This document shows positions 54,999 to 63,945 of a DNA stretch of 64,000 nucleotides, piece by piece. The notes under the pieces are model-generated. The model was not told the DNA's origin. It saw nothing but the letters and a program-made list of their open reading frames with translations, and ran no database searches. The translations under genes were made by a program, and so were the position numbers. Numbering within the stretch: the stretch's first letter is position 1; each line of letters opens with the position of its first letter. The DNA comes from an uncultured Clostridia bacterium. GTDB taxonomy: Bacteria > Bacillota > Clostridia > Christensenellales > Borkfalkiaceae. The stretch is taken from assembly GCA_934247935.1 (NCBI GenBank), contig CAKQKE010000009.1, positions 1-64,000 on the forward strand, written 5' to 3'.

Positions 54999-56657
54999 AT
55001 GACAAAAACTATAAACGTAAAATTAAACGGAAAAGAAATTACCGTCAACGTAGGTAAAAGGATTGTCGATTTAGTCGACGACAAAACAAAATATTGCGTT
55101 TGCAAAATCAATTCGCAAGTAAAAGAACTCAACTATATGCTGTCCGAAAAAAACGACGGCGCGGAAATTGCGCTTTTGGGACTTGAAAACATCGAGGCGG
55201 GAAAGGCGTACGAAGCAACTTTGCGTTACGTAATTTCCATGGCTTTCAGAAATTTATATCCCGACGTGCAAATAAGGTTCAGTTACAACGTTTCGCGTTC
55301 GATTTATTGCGAAGTAATCAATAAAAATTTCAATATGTTTAAGGCGACCGCGCCGATTATAGATGAGGTCAACAGAATTATCGCACTCGATTTGCCCATA
55401 GAAAGAATTACCGTGTCGATAGACGAGGCTAAAGAAATTTACACGCGTTGCGGCTATTTGGATAAATTGGATATTTTAAAATATCGTCCCGAAAATTTCG
55501 TTCACCTTTATAAATGCGGAGACTATCTCGACTATTTAAATTCGTATATGCTGTGTTCGACGGGTTGCATAAAAGACTACGTAATCAAGCCGTACAGCCC
55601 CGGTATGATAATTCAATACCCGCGGTACGAACTTGGTGCGCATATTCCGCAATTTGTCGAAGAGTCTACTTACGGAAAAACCCTCCAACGCGAGTATATC
55701 TGGTCTAAAACGGTAAGGGCGCAAACGATAGCGCAAATCAACGAAAAAGTTGCCGCAAATCCGCTTGAATTAGTGCAGATGTGCGAATCGAAACACAACA
55801 ACATGCTCGCCGAACTCGGTGCGCAAATTCAAGAGGGAATATCCGACATACGTTTGATTTTGATTGCGGGTCCCAGTTCCAGCGGGAAAACGACTTTTTG
55901 CAACAGACTTAAAATCGAGTTGTTGTCGAGGGGGATAAAGCCCGTCACTATTTCAATGGACGATTATTACCTTGAAAAGAATATTATTTCCGAGTTGCAG
56001 GAAAGACCGATAGAGGACCTCGATTTAGAGCATATAAATTGTCTCGATTTAGACCTTTTCAATAAAGATTTGTTCAATCTGATAAACGGGGAAGAAGTCA
56101 CGTTGCCTTATTTCAATTTCCAACTCGGCAAACGCGAAAAGGGAAGGACTATTAAAGTCGACGAGCATAGCCCTATTATCGTCGAGGGTATACACGCATT
56201 GAACGAAAAACTTACCTCGTCGATACCCAAGCACCAGAAATATAAAATTTATATTGCGCCGCAGGTGCAATTAAACATTGACAATCACTCGCCTCTCAAT
56301 ACTACCGATTTAAGACTCATAAGAAGAATAGTCAGGGACATGCAATACAGAAATTGCCCCGCCGCAACAACTATAGATATGTGGCAATCGGTGCGTAGCG
56401 GAGAATTCAAGTGGATATATCCTCATCAGGAGGGTGCGGATTACGTGTATAATTCAAGCCTTATTTACGAACTTTGCGTACTTAAAAAACTTGCGCTTCC
56501 CGCGCTCAGGCAAATTAAAGAAAGCGACCCGCAATACCTTGTAGCCAACAGGCTTATAAAATATTTAAAGTATTTCAAGCCTATCGAGGACGAAAGCGTA
56601 ATTCCTTGCAATTCTTTAATCCGCGAATTTTTAGGCGGCAGTTGTTTTAAACTTTGA
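54999..56657 (+). CDS. nucleoside kinase with TGS and ThrRS-like second domain
   Basis: 552 residues. TGS-like domain (about 1-65), a domain like the editing (SAD) region of threonyl-tRNA synthetase (about 70-250), then a uridine-kinase-like P-loop domain (about 285-500) with IAGPSSSGKTTFCNRL, SMDDYY, LDLEHINCLDLDLF and IIVEGIHALNE. Found widely in Clostridia as 'nucleoside kinase'. Why a tRNA-synthetase-like front is fused to a kinase is not known to me. Ribosome site GGGGAA. Confidence 0.92.
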   Translation: MTKTINVKLNGKEITVNVGKRIVDLVDDKTKYCVCKINSQVKELNYMLSEKNDGAEIALLGLENIEAGKAYEATLRYVISMAFRNLYPDVQIRFSYNVSRSIYCEVINKNFNMFKATAPIIDEVNRIIALDLPIERITVSIDEAKEIYTRCGYLDKLDILKYRPENFVHLYKCGDYLDYLNSYMLCSTGCIKDYVIKPYSPGMIIQYPRYELGAHIPQFVEESTYGKTLQREYIWSKTVRAQTIAQINEKVAANPLELVQMCESKHNNMLAELGAQIQEGISDIRLILIAGPSSSGKTTFCNRLKIELLSRGIKPVTISMDDYYLEKNIISELQERPIEDLDLEHINCLDLDLFNKDLFNLINGEEVTLPYFNFQLGKREKGRTIKVDEHSPIIVEGIHALNEKLTSSIPKHQKYKIYIAPQVQLNIDNHSPLNTTDLRLIRRIVRDMQYRNCPAATTIDMWQSVRSGEFKWIYPHQEGADYVYNSSLIYELCVLKKLALPALRQIKESDPQYLVANRLIKYLKYFKPIEDESVIPCNSLIREFLGGSCFKL

Positions 56658-56668
56658 TATAAATTTTG

Positions 56669-56708
56669 CCGCATTTACAGCATACGTATGCCGTAAATGC
56701 GGTTTTTT
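56669..56708 (+). terminator. terminator built from a TACGTA palindrome
   Basis: CCGCATTTACAGCATAC and GTATGCCGTAAATGCGG form a near-perfect 17-bp stem centred on TACGTA, followed by TTTTTT. Here a member of the dispersed palindrome family clearly works as a terminator. Confidence 0.85.
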
Positions 56709-56873
56709 AATATATAAACTGACCGTTTGGCGGGATTTTGTTTGATTTTTCTTTTTTAAAGGAAGATTGTAAGTTCGCCGTAAACCTTGGCGTGAAAAAA
56801 CTTTATAAAATTTTGCGATTTATTTAAAAAGGTGCAAAATTTATTTATGGGTCGGTTTTTGGTTTGATTTTAA

Positions 56874-56912
56874 TAAAAAGCCGACCGCACGATATAACGT
56901 CGCACGGTCGGC
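56874..56912 (-). terminator. terminator of the DUF1540 gene
   Basis: GCCGACCG...CGGTCGGC (56880-56912) with inner pairing, and TTTTT on the minus strand side. Confidence 0.8.
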
Positions 56913-56918
56913 AAAAAA

Positions 56919-57071
56919 TTAAAGTTCTCGGTTTTTAAAACTTTCGCAGCAAGTACAGTTTGTGCAATCTTTGGTGATTTTAATAGTGCCGAGTTTACAT
57001 TTTGTTCCGTTGCTGTTGTGTTCGCAAGAACAAACGTCGCAACAAACGCCGTCGTTAATTTTTTCGTTCAT
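56919..57071 (-). CDS. DUF1540 small cysteine-rich protein
   Basis: 50 residues from the ATG at 57071, which follows GGGAGAG; a longer frame to 57140 has no ribosome site. Eight Cys: GVCCDVCSCEHNSNGTKCKLG, TKDCTNCTCCESF, a DUF1540 pattern. Probably a metal-binding protein; in sporeformers such proteins turn up in spores. Function unproven. Confidence 0.85.
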   Translation of the reverse strand: MNEKINDGVCCDVCSCEHNSNGTKCKLGTIKITKDCTNCTCCESFKNREL

Positions 57072-57140
57072 ATTTCTCTCCCTTGTGTAAAATCGCGCAA
57101 AGTTTAACTTTTCAAAACTTAATAATCCCGGACTTCGCAT

Positions 57141-57601
57141 GGTTTAGCCGAGTGAAATCTGAGTCGCATTAAGTTTTAATAAAAACGTTTAATTTCCGCC
57201 CGATTCAGCACAAAGATAGTATGCGTGCGGCGATACTGTTTTATGCAAAAAATTTTAATTATTCGCCGACAGTGAAAAATTAAAATTGTCGCGATTATGG
57301 TACGTATTTCCAACCCCATTAGAACAATTTTTGCGCCGTCAAGTCGATTTGTACTGCGTTAAACGACTTTCAAGTACGTATAGTACGTGTTCAGCCGTTT
57401 GCCTTGTCCAAACAAGCCGCAGCCATATGCAAAAAAAGACCGACTTGTATATTTTGCGGTCGACTTTACGGCGTAAAAACACTACGTGCCGCAATAATAT
57501 GCAGAAAACGATAAAAACGTGCCGTATTTGCGGTTTGTTCTACCAAGGTTTGAAATACGTACGTTTACTCAAAGCGAAAGCAACTTAAAATTTTAAATTT
57601 G
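57141..57601. other. gene-free stretch with internal sequence similarity
   Basis: No gene I can support. An open frame at 57286-57588 has no ribosome site and odd composition. Two sub-blocks resemble each other (AAGTCGATTTGTACTGCG near 57338; GACCGACTTGTATATTTTGCG near 57441), and AAGTACGTATAGTACGTG and AATACGTACG are included. It may be a decayed repeat element or a structured RNA. Confidence 0.4.
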
Positions 57602-57630
57602 TTGACATATTTTAATATATAAGTTAAAAT
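57602..57630 (+). promoter_or_regulatory. promoter of rplI
   Basis: TTGACA, 17 bases, TAAAAT, about 120 bases ahead of the ATG. Confidence 0.65.
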
Positions 57631-57750
57631 ATATATAATCAAGGCAAATATAAGGGCGCATTTATTGCGTTTAATTTAGTTTTGCCGAAAAATTAAGCGT
57701 TTACGCCGCAGGTCGGCAAAAAATCAAATAAATTCGTAAGGAGACGAAAA

Positions 57751-58194
57751 ATGAAAGTTATTTTATTGAAAGACGTAAAGGGTACTGGCAAACAAGGCGA
57801 AATCAAAGACGTCAGCGACGGATTTGCTAAAAATATGCTTATTAAAAAAGGCTTGGCGAAAGAGGCTACTTCGGTTGAAGTAAACAGCCTTAAAATAAAA
57901 CAAGCGTCCGAAGCGTATCACAAGGCAGAAGAAATCAAGGCGATTAAAGAGGCTTGTGCAAAAGTAAACGGCAAAGAGGTCGTTTGCAAGGTTAAGTGCG
58001 GCGAAGGCGGCAAAATTTTCGGCTCGGTGACAAGCAAGGAAATTGCCGACACGCTTATAAGCCAAGGGTATGAAGTGGATAAAAAGAAAATACTTATCGA
58101 CGGACCCATTAAAAGCACGGGCGTGTATAAAATTCAAATCAAATATTTACCCGACACCATCGCAAACATTACTCTTAAAATCGAAGCAATGTAA
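57751..58194 (+). CDS. rplI: 50S ribosomal protein bL9
   Basis: 147 residues. [30 protein letters not shown] is the rRNA-binding N-terminal domain; a connecting helix (about 45-75) leads to the C-terminal domain ([19 protein letters not shown]). Normal length. GTAAGGAGAC before the ATG. Not in the usual rpsF-ssb-rpsR setting; it stands with an unknown gene. Confidence 0.97.
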   Translation: MKVILLKDVKGTGKQGEIKDVSDGFAKNMLIKKGLAKEATSVEVNSLKIKQASEAYHKAEEIKAIKEACAKVNGKEVVCKVKCGEGGKIFGSVTSKEIADTLISQGYEVDKKKILIDGPIKSTGVYKIQIKYLPDTIANITLKIEAM

Positions 58195-58228
58195 GTTTTA
58201 CGCCATACGTATTACGTAAAAACGACAA
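58195..58228. repeat. TACGTA palindromic dispersed repeat, copy
   Basis: GTTTTACGC, CATACGTATT, ACGTAAAAACGACAA, starting at the first base after the rplI stop and ending 13 bases before the next ATG. Confidence 0.7.
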
Positions 58229-58241
58229 CAAAGGTGAAATT

Positions 58242-59075
58242 ATGTATATATACAATTATATCGTCAGCGACGACGTAAAAAAGGTGAGCAAAAGAGAAAA
58301 TACTGCATTTTCGTCAGAACAACAAAGCGCGATAATTATAAATTCGGACAGAACGTTAAAAGATAAACTCAGCGGACTCAGGACGCTTAAAAACGAGTGC
58401 TCGGTAAATCTCGCTTATCAGATAGAGGCGTGGGAAAATTATAAAAAGGACGTAATAAAACAAGCCTCGACGCTTGACGAAGGTTGTGTGTTTTGTTTGC
58501 TTGTAGACGGCGAAGTGGAAAAGTTTTTCGCCAATTTGCGCACCGCGGAAAAATATATAAAGGAATACGCCGCTAAAAACGAGCAAGTAAATTCGTTTAC
58601 GCTCGTGAGCGAAAAGGTTTTAAGCGAGACAAGCGAAATTTCTCTTAATAAGGACAACAATTATAACAAACTTATCTATAACGGCAAAGGCGAACTTTTA
58701 GACGCCGTGTGCAAAACGGACAATCACACTTATCTCACGGCGGTGTACGGCAAAAGGCTCGATACCGTTTACGTGCCGTTCCCCAACCCGTATAAAGATA
58801 TGGACGTTGTTTGGTGCGGACAAGACCAAGCGATAATTGCGCCCGAAATCGATGAAAACAAGGCTAAAATCGAGCATCTTATCACAAAGTACGTCGGCAA
58901 AAAAGGCTACAACGAAAGGTACGTCCCAGTTTATTTGCTCAACAAAACGCAAGAAGGTTATCAAGCGACAATCGGCGCGTTGCCTTTATTGTCTTTAAGA
59001 AAAACCGCCAAAGACGAAATTTCGGCAAAGTCGAGATTTACTTTAAAACAATTAAGAAAAATTAAAGGCAATTGA
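58242..59075 (+). CDS. unknown protein
   Basis: 277 residues, ribosome site AAAGGTG. No signal peptide, no membrane helix. Mixed alpha/beta with the stretch VDGEVEKFFANLRTAEKYIKEYAAK and a conserved-looking YVPFPNPYKDMDVVWCGQDQAIIAPEIDENKAK. It follows rplI by 47 bp with a palindromic repeat between them. I do not recognise a family. Confidence 0.75.
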   Translation: MYIYNYIVSDDVKKVSKRENTAFSSEQQSAIIINSDRTLKDKLSGLRTLKNECSVNLAYQIEAWENYKKDVIKQASTLDEGCVFCLLVDGEVEKFFANLRTAEKYIKEYAAKNEQVNSFTLVSEKVLSETSEISLNKDNNYNKLIYNGKGELLDAVCKTDNHTYLTAVYGKRLDTVYVPFPNPYKDMDVVWCGQDQAIIAPEIDENKAKIEHLITKYVGKKGYNERYVPVYLLNKTQEGYQATIGALPLLSLRKTAKDEISAKSRFTLKQLRKIKGN

Positions 59076-59259
59076 GTTTTTGATTAAAGGTTGTTAATTG
59101 CCACAACCGAAGAGTTTTAAAGCGCAGAAAGATTTGAAAGTATTAAAAAATAGCGACGTTTTACAGAATAAAACAATTACAAAAAACAACGGTCTGCTAA
59201 ATTTTCAATTTTCCGTTGTTTTTAAATTGTTGATTAAACCGGAAAGGGTTAAACAAAAA

Positions 59260-59306
59260 AAGAAGCCGAAAATGAAAGGGGTTTTACCTTTAGTTCGGCT
59301 TCTTTT
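59260..59306 (+). terminator. intrinsic terminator
   Basis: AAGAAGCCGAA and TTCGGCTTCTT around a 23-nt loop, then TTAATTG. It ends the rplI transcript. 59076-59259 holds no gene. Confidence 0.75.
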
Positions 59307-59310
59307 AATT

Positions 59311-59346
59311 GTTTTACGCTATACGTATGTCGTAAAACCGTCAAAA
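59311..59346. repeat. TACGTA palindromic dispersed repeat, copy
   Basis: GTTTTACG, CTATACGTATGT, CGTAAAACCGTCAAAA, just after a terminator. Confidence 0.65.
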
Positions 59347-59406
59347 CGGGTGATTTATTTAAGGAATAAATAAAATTACCGCCGTTGACAGACTTATCTT
59401 ACGTTG

Positions 59407-59619
59407 TTAATTTGCAACGCGTTTAAAGGGCTTGTAAGCAAATAGAAAAAATATAACCCAAAAGGAAGCAAGACCCACGAGCGCATAAACGATTCTCGAC
59501 ACAAGCGACATAGAACCGAATAAAAACGCAACGAGGTCAAATGAGAAAAATCCCACCAAAAGCCAATTTAACGCGCCGACAATTACCAGAATGAAAGCGA
59601 TTATACTTGTAATTTTCAT
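59407..59619 (-). CDS. DUF378 small membrane protein
   Basis: 70 residues with two helices (about 5-27 and 38-60). MKITSIIAFILVIVGALNWLLVGFFSFDLVAFLFG is the DUF378 pattern (GALNWGLVG). AGGAGGAA before the ATG. Common small membrane protein of unknown function. Confidence 0.92.
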   Translation of the reverse strand: MKITSIIAFILVIVGALNWLLVGFFSFDLVAFLFGSMSLVSRIVYALVGLASFWVIFFLFAYKPFKRVAN

Positions 59620-59680
59620 TTTAAATTCCTCCTGATAATAAGTTTGTCAATATTTGGGAAAAATATACAACGAAATTAAA

Positions 59681-59723
59681 AATGTCCGTTTTACTACACA
59701 CGTATCGAGTAAAACGGACAAAA
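59681..59723 (-). terminator. terminator with the TACGTA-family hairpin
   Basis: TGTCCGTTTTACT and AGTAAAACGGACA, 13-bp stem (59683-59695 and 59708-59720), loop with CACGTATCG; on the minus strand it is followed by TTTTT. It ends the gene at 59727-59987. Confidence 0.75.
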
Positions 59724-59726
59724 TTT

Positions 59727-59987
59727 TTATTTATTTATATTTTCGATTATCAGATAATCAAAGTCCACGCTTTCGACAAAGTCGCTTTTGTCAAACCTTA
59801 CGTAATTATATTTTGCATAATTAAAAAGGTGAGACTTCATTATTACCGGCGTGGCGATATCCATATTATAACAAATTTGAGACACGTAATCCCAAAATTT
59901 ATGCCACTCGTTTTTTTCTTCAAGCGTAAGGACGAATTGTTTTATATTTTTGTGGTTTTTTACCGTTCTTCCCCACATTTTCACCAT
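59727..59987 (-). CDS. small unknown protein
   Basis: 86 residues. GGAG 9 bases before the ATG and a terminator right after the stop support it. Aromatic and charged (KNEWHKFWDYVSQICYNM, YAKYNYVRFDKSDFVESVDFDYLIIENINK), no membrane helix, no known motif. Confidence 0.65.
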   Translation of the reverse strand: MVKMWGRTVKNHKNIKQFVLTLEEKNEWHKFWDYVSQICYNMDIATPVIMKSHLFNYAKYNYVRFDKSDFVESVDFDYLIIENINK

Positions 59988-60251
59988 AACTTAAAACTCC
60001 GTAATTTTTATTTGTCTCTTATAGTTTAAAGTAAAAAGTCTTTAAATGCAAGTGTTTTCGTTTAAATGGATAAACTAAACTTATCAAATTTTCGCTTTAC
60101 TATTTTGTTAAGGTGTGGTATATTAATGATACTTTTACGTGCGTATCGGCCTTTTTGAAATTAAATTTTTGCAATTATCTTTTATAAAAGCCGTTAAAAA
60201 CAACTCAAATTTGCCAAAAACGGCGTAAAAATCATTAAAATAAAAAATTTT

Positions 60252-60279
60252 CCAACAAAACGAATAATCATTTCGTTAT
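60252..60279 (+). promoter_or_regulatory. ECF-type promoter, autoregulation of the sigma factor
   Basis: CCAACAAAACGA (60252-60263), 10 bases, CGTTAT (60274-60279). The same words and spacing occur ahead of the lipoprotein at 62451. AAC and CGT at this spacing are the usual -35/-10 of ECF sigma promoters. 59988-60251 has no gene. Confidence 0.78.
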
Positions 60280-60295
60280 TATTATAGGGATAAAG

Positions 60296-60823
60296 ATGGT
60301 AGACAAACTTGAACAAAAACTTTCCGAGTACATAAACGGAGACGATGCCGCTTTCGGTTATATATACGACGCCACGTATAAGGCTGTGTATTTCACTGCG
60401 CTATATATCGTCGGGCAAAAACCTATCGCCGAGGACGTGGTACAAGAAACTTATTATAAGGCGATAAGGTCGTTAAACACTTATCGGCCTGGCGGTAATT
60501 TCACGGGTTGGCTGTGCCAGATTTCCAGAAACACCGCCATGGACGAAGTGCGAAAACGCTCTAAAGAAATGCTTACCGACTTTCAGACGGAATGGCAATC
60601 TTTCGGCGCGGAAGAACAACCTGTGCCGTATGTGTTCGACGTGGCTCGCAAAACCTTAAGCGACGAGGAATATCAGATCGTTATGCTTTGTCAGGTTGCC
60701 GGGTACAAGCGCAGAGAAGTTGCGCAAATGCTCGATATGCCGATAGGCACTGTTACATGGAAAAACAACGAGGCACTTAAAAAACTAAAACAAACTTTAA
60801 AGGAGGGAGAAAATGAACGTTAA
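60296..60823 (+). CDS. ECF-type RNA polymerase sigma factor
   Basis: 175 residues. Region 2 (about 15-85: FGYIYDATYKAVYFTALYIVGQKPIAEDVVQETYYKA, FTGWLCQISRNTAMDEVRKR) and region 4 (about 115-170: LSDEEYQIVMLCQVAGYKRREVAQMLDMPIGTVTWKNNEALKKLK). No ribosome site stands out (TAGGGATAAAG). It overlaps the anti-sigma gene by 11 bp, a normal sigma/anti-sigma arrangement. Confidence 0.93.
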   Translation: MVDKLEQKLSEYINGDDAAFGYIYDATYKAVYFTALYIVGQKPIAEDVVQETYYKAIRSLNTYRPGGNFTGWLCQISRNTAMDEVRKRSKEMLTDFQTEWQSFGAEEQPVPYVFDVARKTLSDEEYQIVMLCQVAGYKRREVAQMLDMPIGTVTWKNNEALKKLKQTLKEGENER

Positions 60824-61883
60824 AAAATTATTAAAAGACAATTCAAAAGAGATACTTCCTTCGCAATCGGTTAAAGACAGGGTAATGGCGGATGCGAGCC
60901 GTATAGATTACGGCATTTCGTCAAACGGCAATACCGCGGTTTTGACGAGGTCGCACGGAAAACTGATCGCATTGTGTTGCGCGGCTTTGGCATTGCTTCT
61001 TACTTTGACGATAGTTTTAATCGCAACGAAACCTAAGGGTGGCGCAGTGGATTTAGGCGGCAGTATAATATGTATCGACGTCAATCCTTCTGTAGAAATC
61101 GTACTTAATCAGAACGACGAAATTATAAGCGTAAAAGGCGGCAATGCCGACGGAGCACTGCTGATTTACGGAGAAGAGTTTGTAGGAAAAACCAAAGAAC
61201 AAGCGGTTAAGAGAATTGTCGAACTTTTATGGAGGGGCGGTTATCTCGATAGCAACGAAATAAGGCTTTATATAGATGCCGCAGATAAAAAGGTAAATCA
61301 ATTATACGCAAACATTTACCTTGCGATGAGCGACGAATTGACTTTGCGCGGCGTGGTTCAAACAATAAACGGAGTGACCGAAGAGGCTGTAAAGCAGGCG
61401 AAGAAATACGGCGTTTCTGCCGCAAAATACAGTCTTGCGTTGCAACTTAGCGGCGGCGATAAAACTCAACTCGAAAAATTGCTTAAATTGTCTTATGAAG
61501 AATTGTATAAAAAGGCTTGCGATTACGACGAAGATAAAATTTCTTCTATAATTGACGAGATAGCGGCAAACGTTGAGTTTGTAAGAATAAAAGCCGTTTT
61601 AAAGACTGTCGAAACGCTCGAAGATTATCTGGACGTTATTAAAGAGTTTATAGGTAAAGGCGACTATATTTTAAACAAAACGCTTAAAAAATATAACGAT
61701 TTGTGTTTATCTTCGGGATATCCCGAGTATGTTATAAACGAGTTTCTGGTTGGTGACGAACTCGAAGAAAAAGTCGACCAGATGGAAGATTTGCTCGATG
61801 ATTGGGAAGACGAACTCGAAGACGAACTGGAAAAAATAAAAAAGAACTATTTAAATAACAGATATGCTTTGAGTGAAATATAA
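60813..61883 (+). CDS. RsgI-like anti-sigma factor
   Basis: 356 residues. Cytoplasmic N-terminus (about 1-48), one membrane helix (about 51-73, LIALCCAALALLLTLTIVLIAT), then an extracellular RsgI-type domain: IICIDVNPSVEIVLNQNDEIISVKGGNADG. The end is acidic and helical. It would hold the ECF sigma at the membrane until a signal outside is sensed. AAGGAGGGAG before the ATG. Confidence 0.88.
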   Translation: MNVKKLLKDNSKEILPSQSVKDRVMADASRIDYGISSNGNTAVLTRSHGKLIALCCAALALLLTLTIVLIATKPKGGAVDLGGSIICIDVNPSVEIVLNQNDEIISVKGGNADGALLIYGEEFVGKTKEQAVKRIVELLWRGGYLDSNEIRLYIDAADKKVNQLYANIYLAMSDELTLRGVVQTINGVTEEAVKQAKKYGVSAAKYSLALQLSGGDKTQLEKLLKLSYEELYKKACDYDEDKISSIIDEIAANVEFVRIKAVLKTVETLEDYLDVIKEFIGKGDYILNKTLKKYNDLCLSSGYPEYVINEFLVGDELEEKVDQMEDLLDDWEDELEDELEKIKKNYLNNRYALSEI

Positions 61884-61912
61884 ACAATTCGACAAATAAT
61901 TTACAAACATTG

Positions 61913-61946
61913 CCGCGCAAGTGAAAACTTGCGCGGTTAATTTTTG
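61913..61946 (+). terminator. terminator of the sigma/anti-sigma operon
   Basis: CCGCGCAAGT and ACTTGCGCGG, perfect 10-bp stem with GAAA loop, then TTAATTTTT. 61950-62390 holds no gene. Confidence 0.88.
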
Positions 61947-62390
61947 GTTTAACATTTTTATTGTTTCATCGGTTGCGTTTGTTATTTAGCAATTGCACAA
62001 TTTCGTTCGATTTCGTTTTTTATATTTTGTTATATTGTCGATTGAAATGTAGTTGCAAGCAAATTGTGCAAATTAATATAAACGTTTTGCGCGGTTTTAT
62101 ATGTGCTTTTACCGCTAAAAATAAAATGTTTTTATGTTTTTACGGTCGTTTCGTTGTAATATTTTATAAATTCGGAGATTCAGACTCAATAATTTGTCAG
62201 AGTGCTCGTATTTTTTTGTAATGTAAAAATGTTTTATGCTTTTACGTTGCAAGAAAGAATAATAAAGACTGAATTTTTAAAATCGCTTATAGTTTCTAAA
62301 ATTATATGCCATCGATTTAAATTTAAAAGACGTAAAACCGAAAGCAAAAATCAAAAAAAATAAAAAAAATTTAAAAATTTTAAAATTTTT

Positions 62391-62418
62391 CCAACAAAAC
62401 GATATGCGTTTCCGTTAT
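62391..62418 (+). promoter_or_regulatory. ECF-type promoter of the lipoprotein gene
   Basis: CCAACAAAACGA (62391-62402), 10 bases, CGTTAT (62413-62418), identical words and spacing to the promoter of the ECF sigma gene. Confidence 0.78.
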
Positions 62419-62450
62419 ATAAGTGTAAACCAAAAACGGAGGACACATTT

Positions 62451-63392
62451 ATGAAAAAGAAAACGTTATTGACAACTGTACTTGCGGGTGCGCTTGCGTT
62501 CGGCTGCTTTGCGGCAGTTGGTTGCGGAGGAAATGATAACAAGGCAAACACAGAGAAAAACGACGGAGTGTTTGCGCTTAACAGTCAAGAAGAAGTTTAC
62601 GCATATTCTGCGGCTTCGGCGGCATCGCTCGTCGGTAATTTAGGCGTTTCGCAGACAAACGGCGGAACGAGTTATCTTTCGGATGTTACGATTAACGACC
62701 AATCCAAGTATATAGACATTATAAACGATTACATTAGTCTTGCAACAAACATGCTCGATACAAACGGCGGATTTACCATTACCGAAAAAGTTTCCGACAA
62801 CGGAGACTTTGAGTATAAAATGGAAATACAATGCAACGGCGTTTTCGGCGAAAGTTCGGAATACACGATGTATTACAATAAAACTATAAGCAGCGTAGAG
62901 CAAGAAGACGGCGAAACCGAAATCGAGTTTAACATCGACGGTATGATTGTTACCGAAAACGGAACCTTTACAGTAAAGGGGACACATGAAGTCGAAGGTA
63001 ACGAAAACGAAATGAAGATTCTCGTTAAAGTAAACGAAGGAAACTATATCGAAGTTAAACAAGAGCACGAAGAAGGTGAAATAAGTTATTCTTATGCTGT
63101 GTATATCAACAATCAAAAAATCGAAGAAACTTCTTTCTCGCACGAATATGAAGACGGCGAATACGAAGTGGAAATCGAAATAATGAAAAACGGTCAGACG
63201 CAAGAGTTTAAACTCAGCCAAAAAGAAGAAAACGGCGTTACATATATAGACGGTAAGGTAAAAATCGGTTTCGTTTATTTAGATTTCACCATTAAAGTAG
63301 GCGTAAACGAAAACGGCGAAAAAGTATACGAATATCAATTCAACGGAATGAAGTATATAAAAGACTGGAAATATCTCCCCGAAGCAGCATAA
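62451..63392 (+). CDS. lipoprotein, probable target of the ECF sigma factor
   Basis: 313 residues. Signal MKKKTLLTTVLAGALAFGCF with lipobox AVGC; the mature part is beta-rich, repetitive and acidic (about 110-290), with pairs such as EVEGNENEMKILVKVNEGNYIEVKQ, resembling a beta-barrel or beta-sheet surface protein. CGGAGGA before the ATG. It shares the ECF promoter motif, so it may be part of an envelope stress response. Confidence 0.82.
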   Translation: MKKKTLLTTVLAGALAFGCFAAVGCGGNDNKANTEKNDGVFALNSQEEVYAYSAASAASLVGNLGVSQTNGGTSYLSDVTINDQSKYIDIINDYISLATNMLDTNGGFTITEKVSDNGDFEYKMEIQCNGVFGESSEYTMYYNKTISSVEQEDGETEIEFNIDGMIVTENGTFTVKGTHEVEGNENEMKILVKVNEGNYIEVKQEHEEGEISYSYAVYINNQKIEETSFSHEYEDGEYEVEIEIMKNGQTQEFKLSQKEENGVTYIDGKVKIGFVYLDFTIKVGVNENGEKVYEYQFNGMKYIKDWKYLPEAA

Positions 63393-63449
63393 TTGACGCT
63401 TTTATACACAACGGTTGCTGTAAACCGAATATTATATAATCGCTAAAAA

Positions 63450-63483
63450 CAAGAGCAAGGCAAACTGCCTTGCTCTTGTTTTT
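63450..63483 (+). terminator. intrinsic terminator
   Basis: CAAGAGCAAGGCA and TGCCTTGCTCTTG, 13-bp perfect stem, loop AAC, then TTTTT. 63484-63695 holds no gene. Confidence 0.92.
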
Positions 63484-63695
63484 GCAAAAATCGGTTTTGG
63501 TTTCGGTTTTATTTTTTAATAGAAAGAGTGGTTGTGTCTTTTTTATTTTTATGTAGAGGAAGTAGAGGATTTTGCGTTTATTAAAAAAGAAGAGTTGCAG
63601 TGGTATTTACTTTTTTGATGTGAAATAGTAGTTGCATTTATTTGCGGGCAAAATCGAGTATATATAAAATAAATGGCAAAGGGGTTGTTTTTTAT

Positions 63696-63724
63696 TTGAC
63701 AAAAATGCAAAATAGAGATATACT
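63696..63724 (+). promoter_or_regulatory. tRNA promoter
   Basis: TTGACA (63696-63701), 17 bases, TATACT (63719-63724), 21 bases ahead of the tRNA. Confidence 0.85.
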
Positions 63725-63745
63725 TTATAGGTAAGAATTTCATAT

Positions 63746-63822
<77 letters not shown>

Positions 63823-63831
63823 AAGCAGTAT

Positions 63832-63880
63832 AATCCGAATTGTTGGCTCGTAACGAGCGAATGGTTCGGATTTACTTTTT
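63832..63880 (+). terminator. terminator of the tRNA gene
   Basis: AATCCGAA and TTCGGATT with an inner GCTCGT/ACGAGC hairpin, then TACTTTTT. Confidence 0.8.
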
Positions 63881-63917
63881 ATATCAGCTATTTAGACTGA
63901 TTTAGTCATAAAAATAA

Positions 63918-63945
63918 GGGCTTGCGAGCAAATCGCAAGCCCTTT
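63918..63945 (-). terminator. terminator, probably for a minus-strand gene beyond the right edge
   Basis: GGGCTTGCG and CGCAAGCCC; A-rich on the left (T-rich on the minus strand). The last 55 bases hold at most a few codons of a minus-strand gene, too few to identify. Confidence 0.55.

Noticed and set aside
57286..57588. Plus-strand frame of 100 codons upstream of rplI
   Set aside because: No ribosome site, Cys/Ser/Thr/Arg-rich composition unlike real proteins here, no recognisable domain.
59098..59373. Plus-strand frame of 91 codons after 59075
   Set aside because: Starts at a TTG without ribosome site and runs through a terminator and a palindromic repeat.
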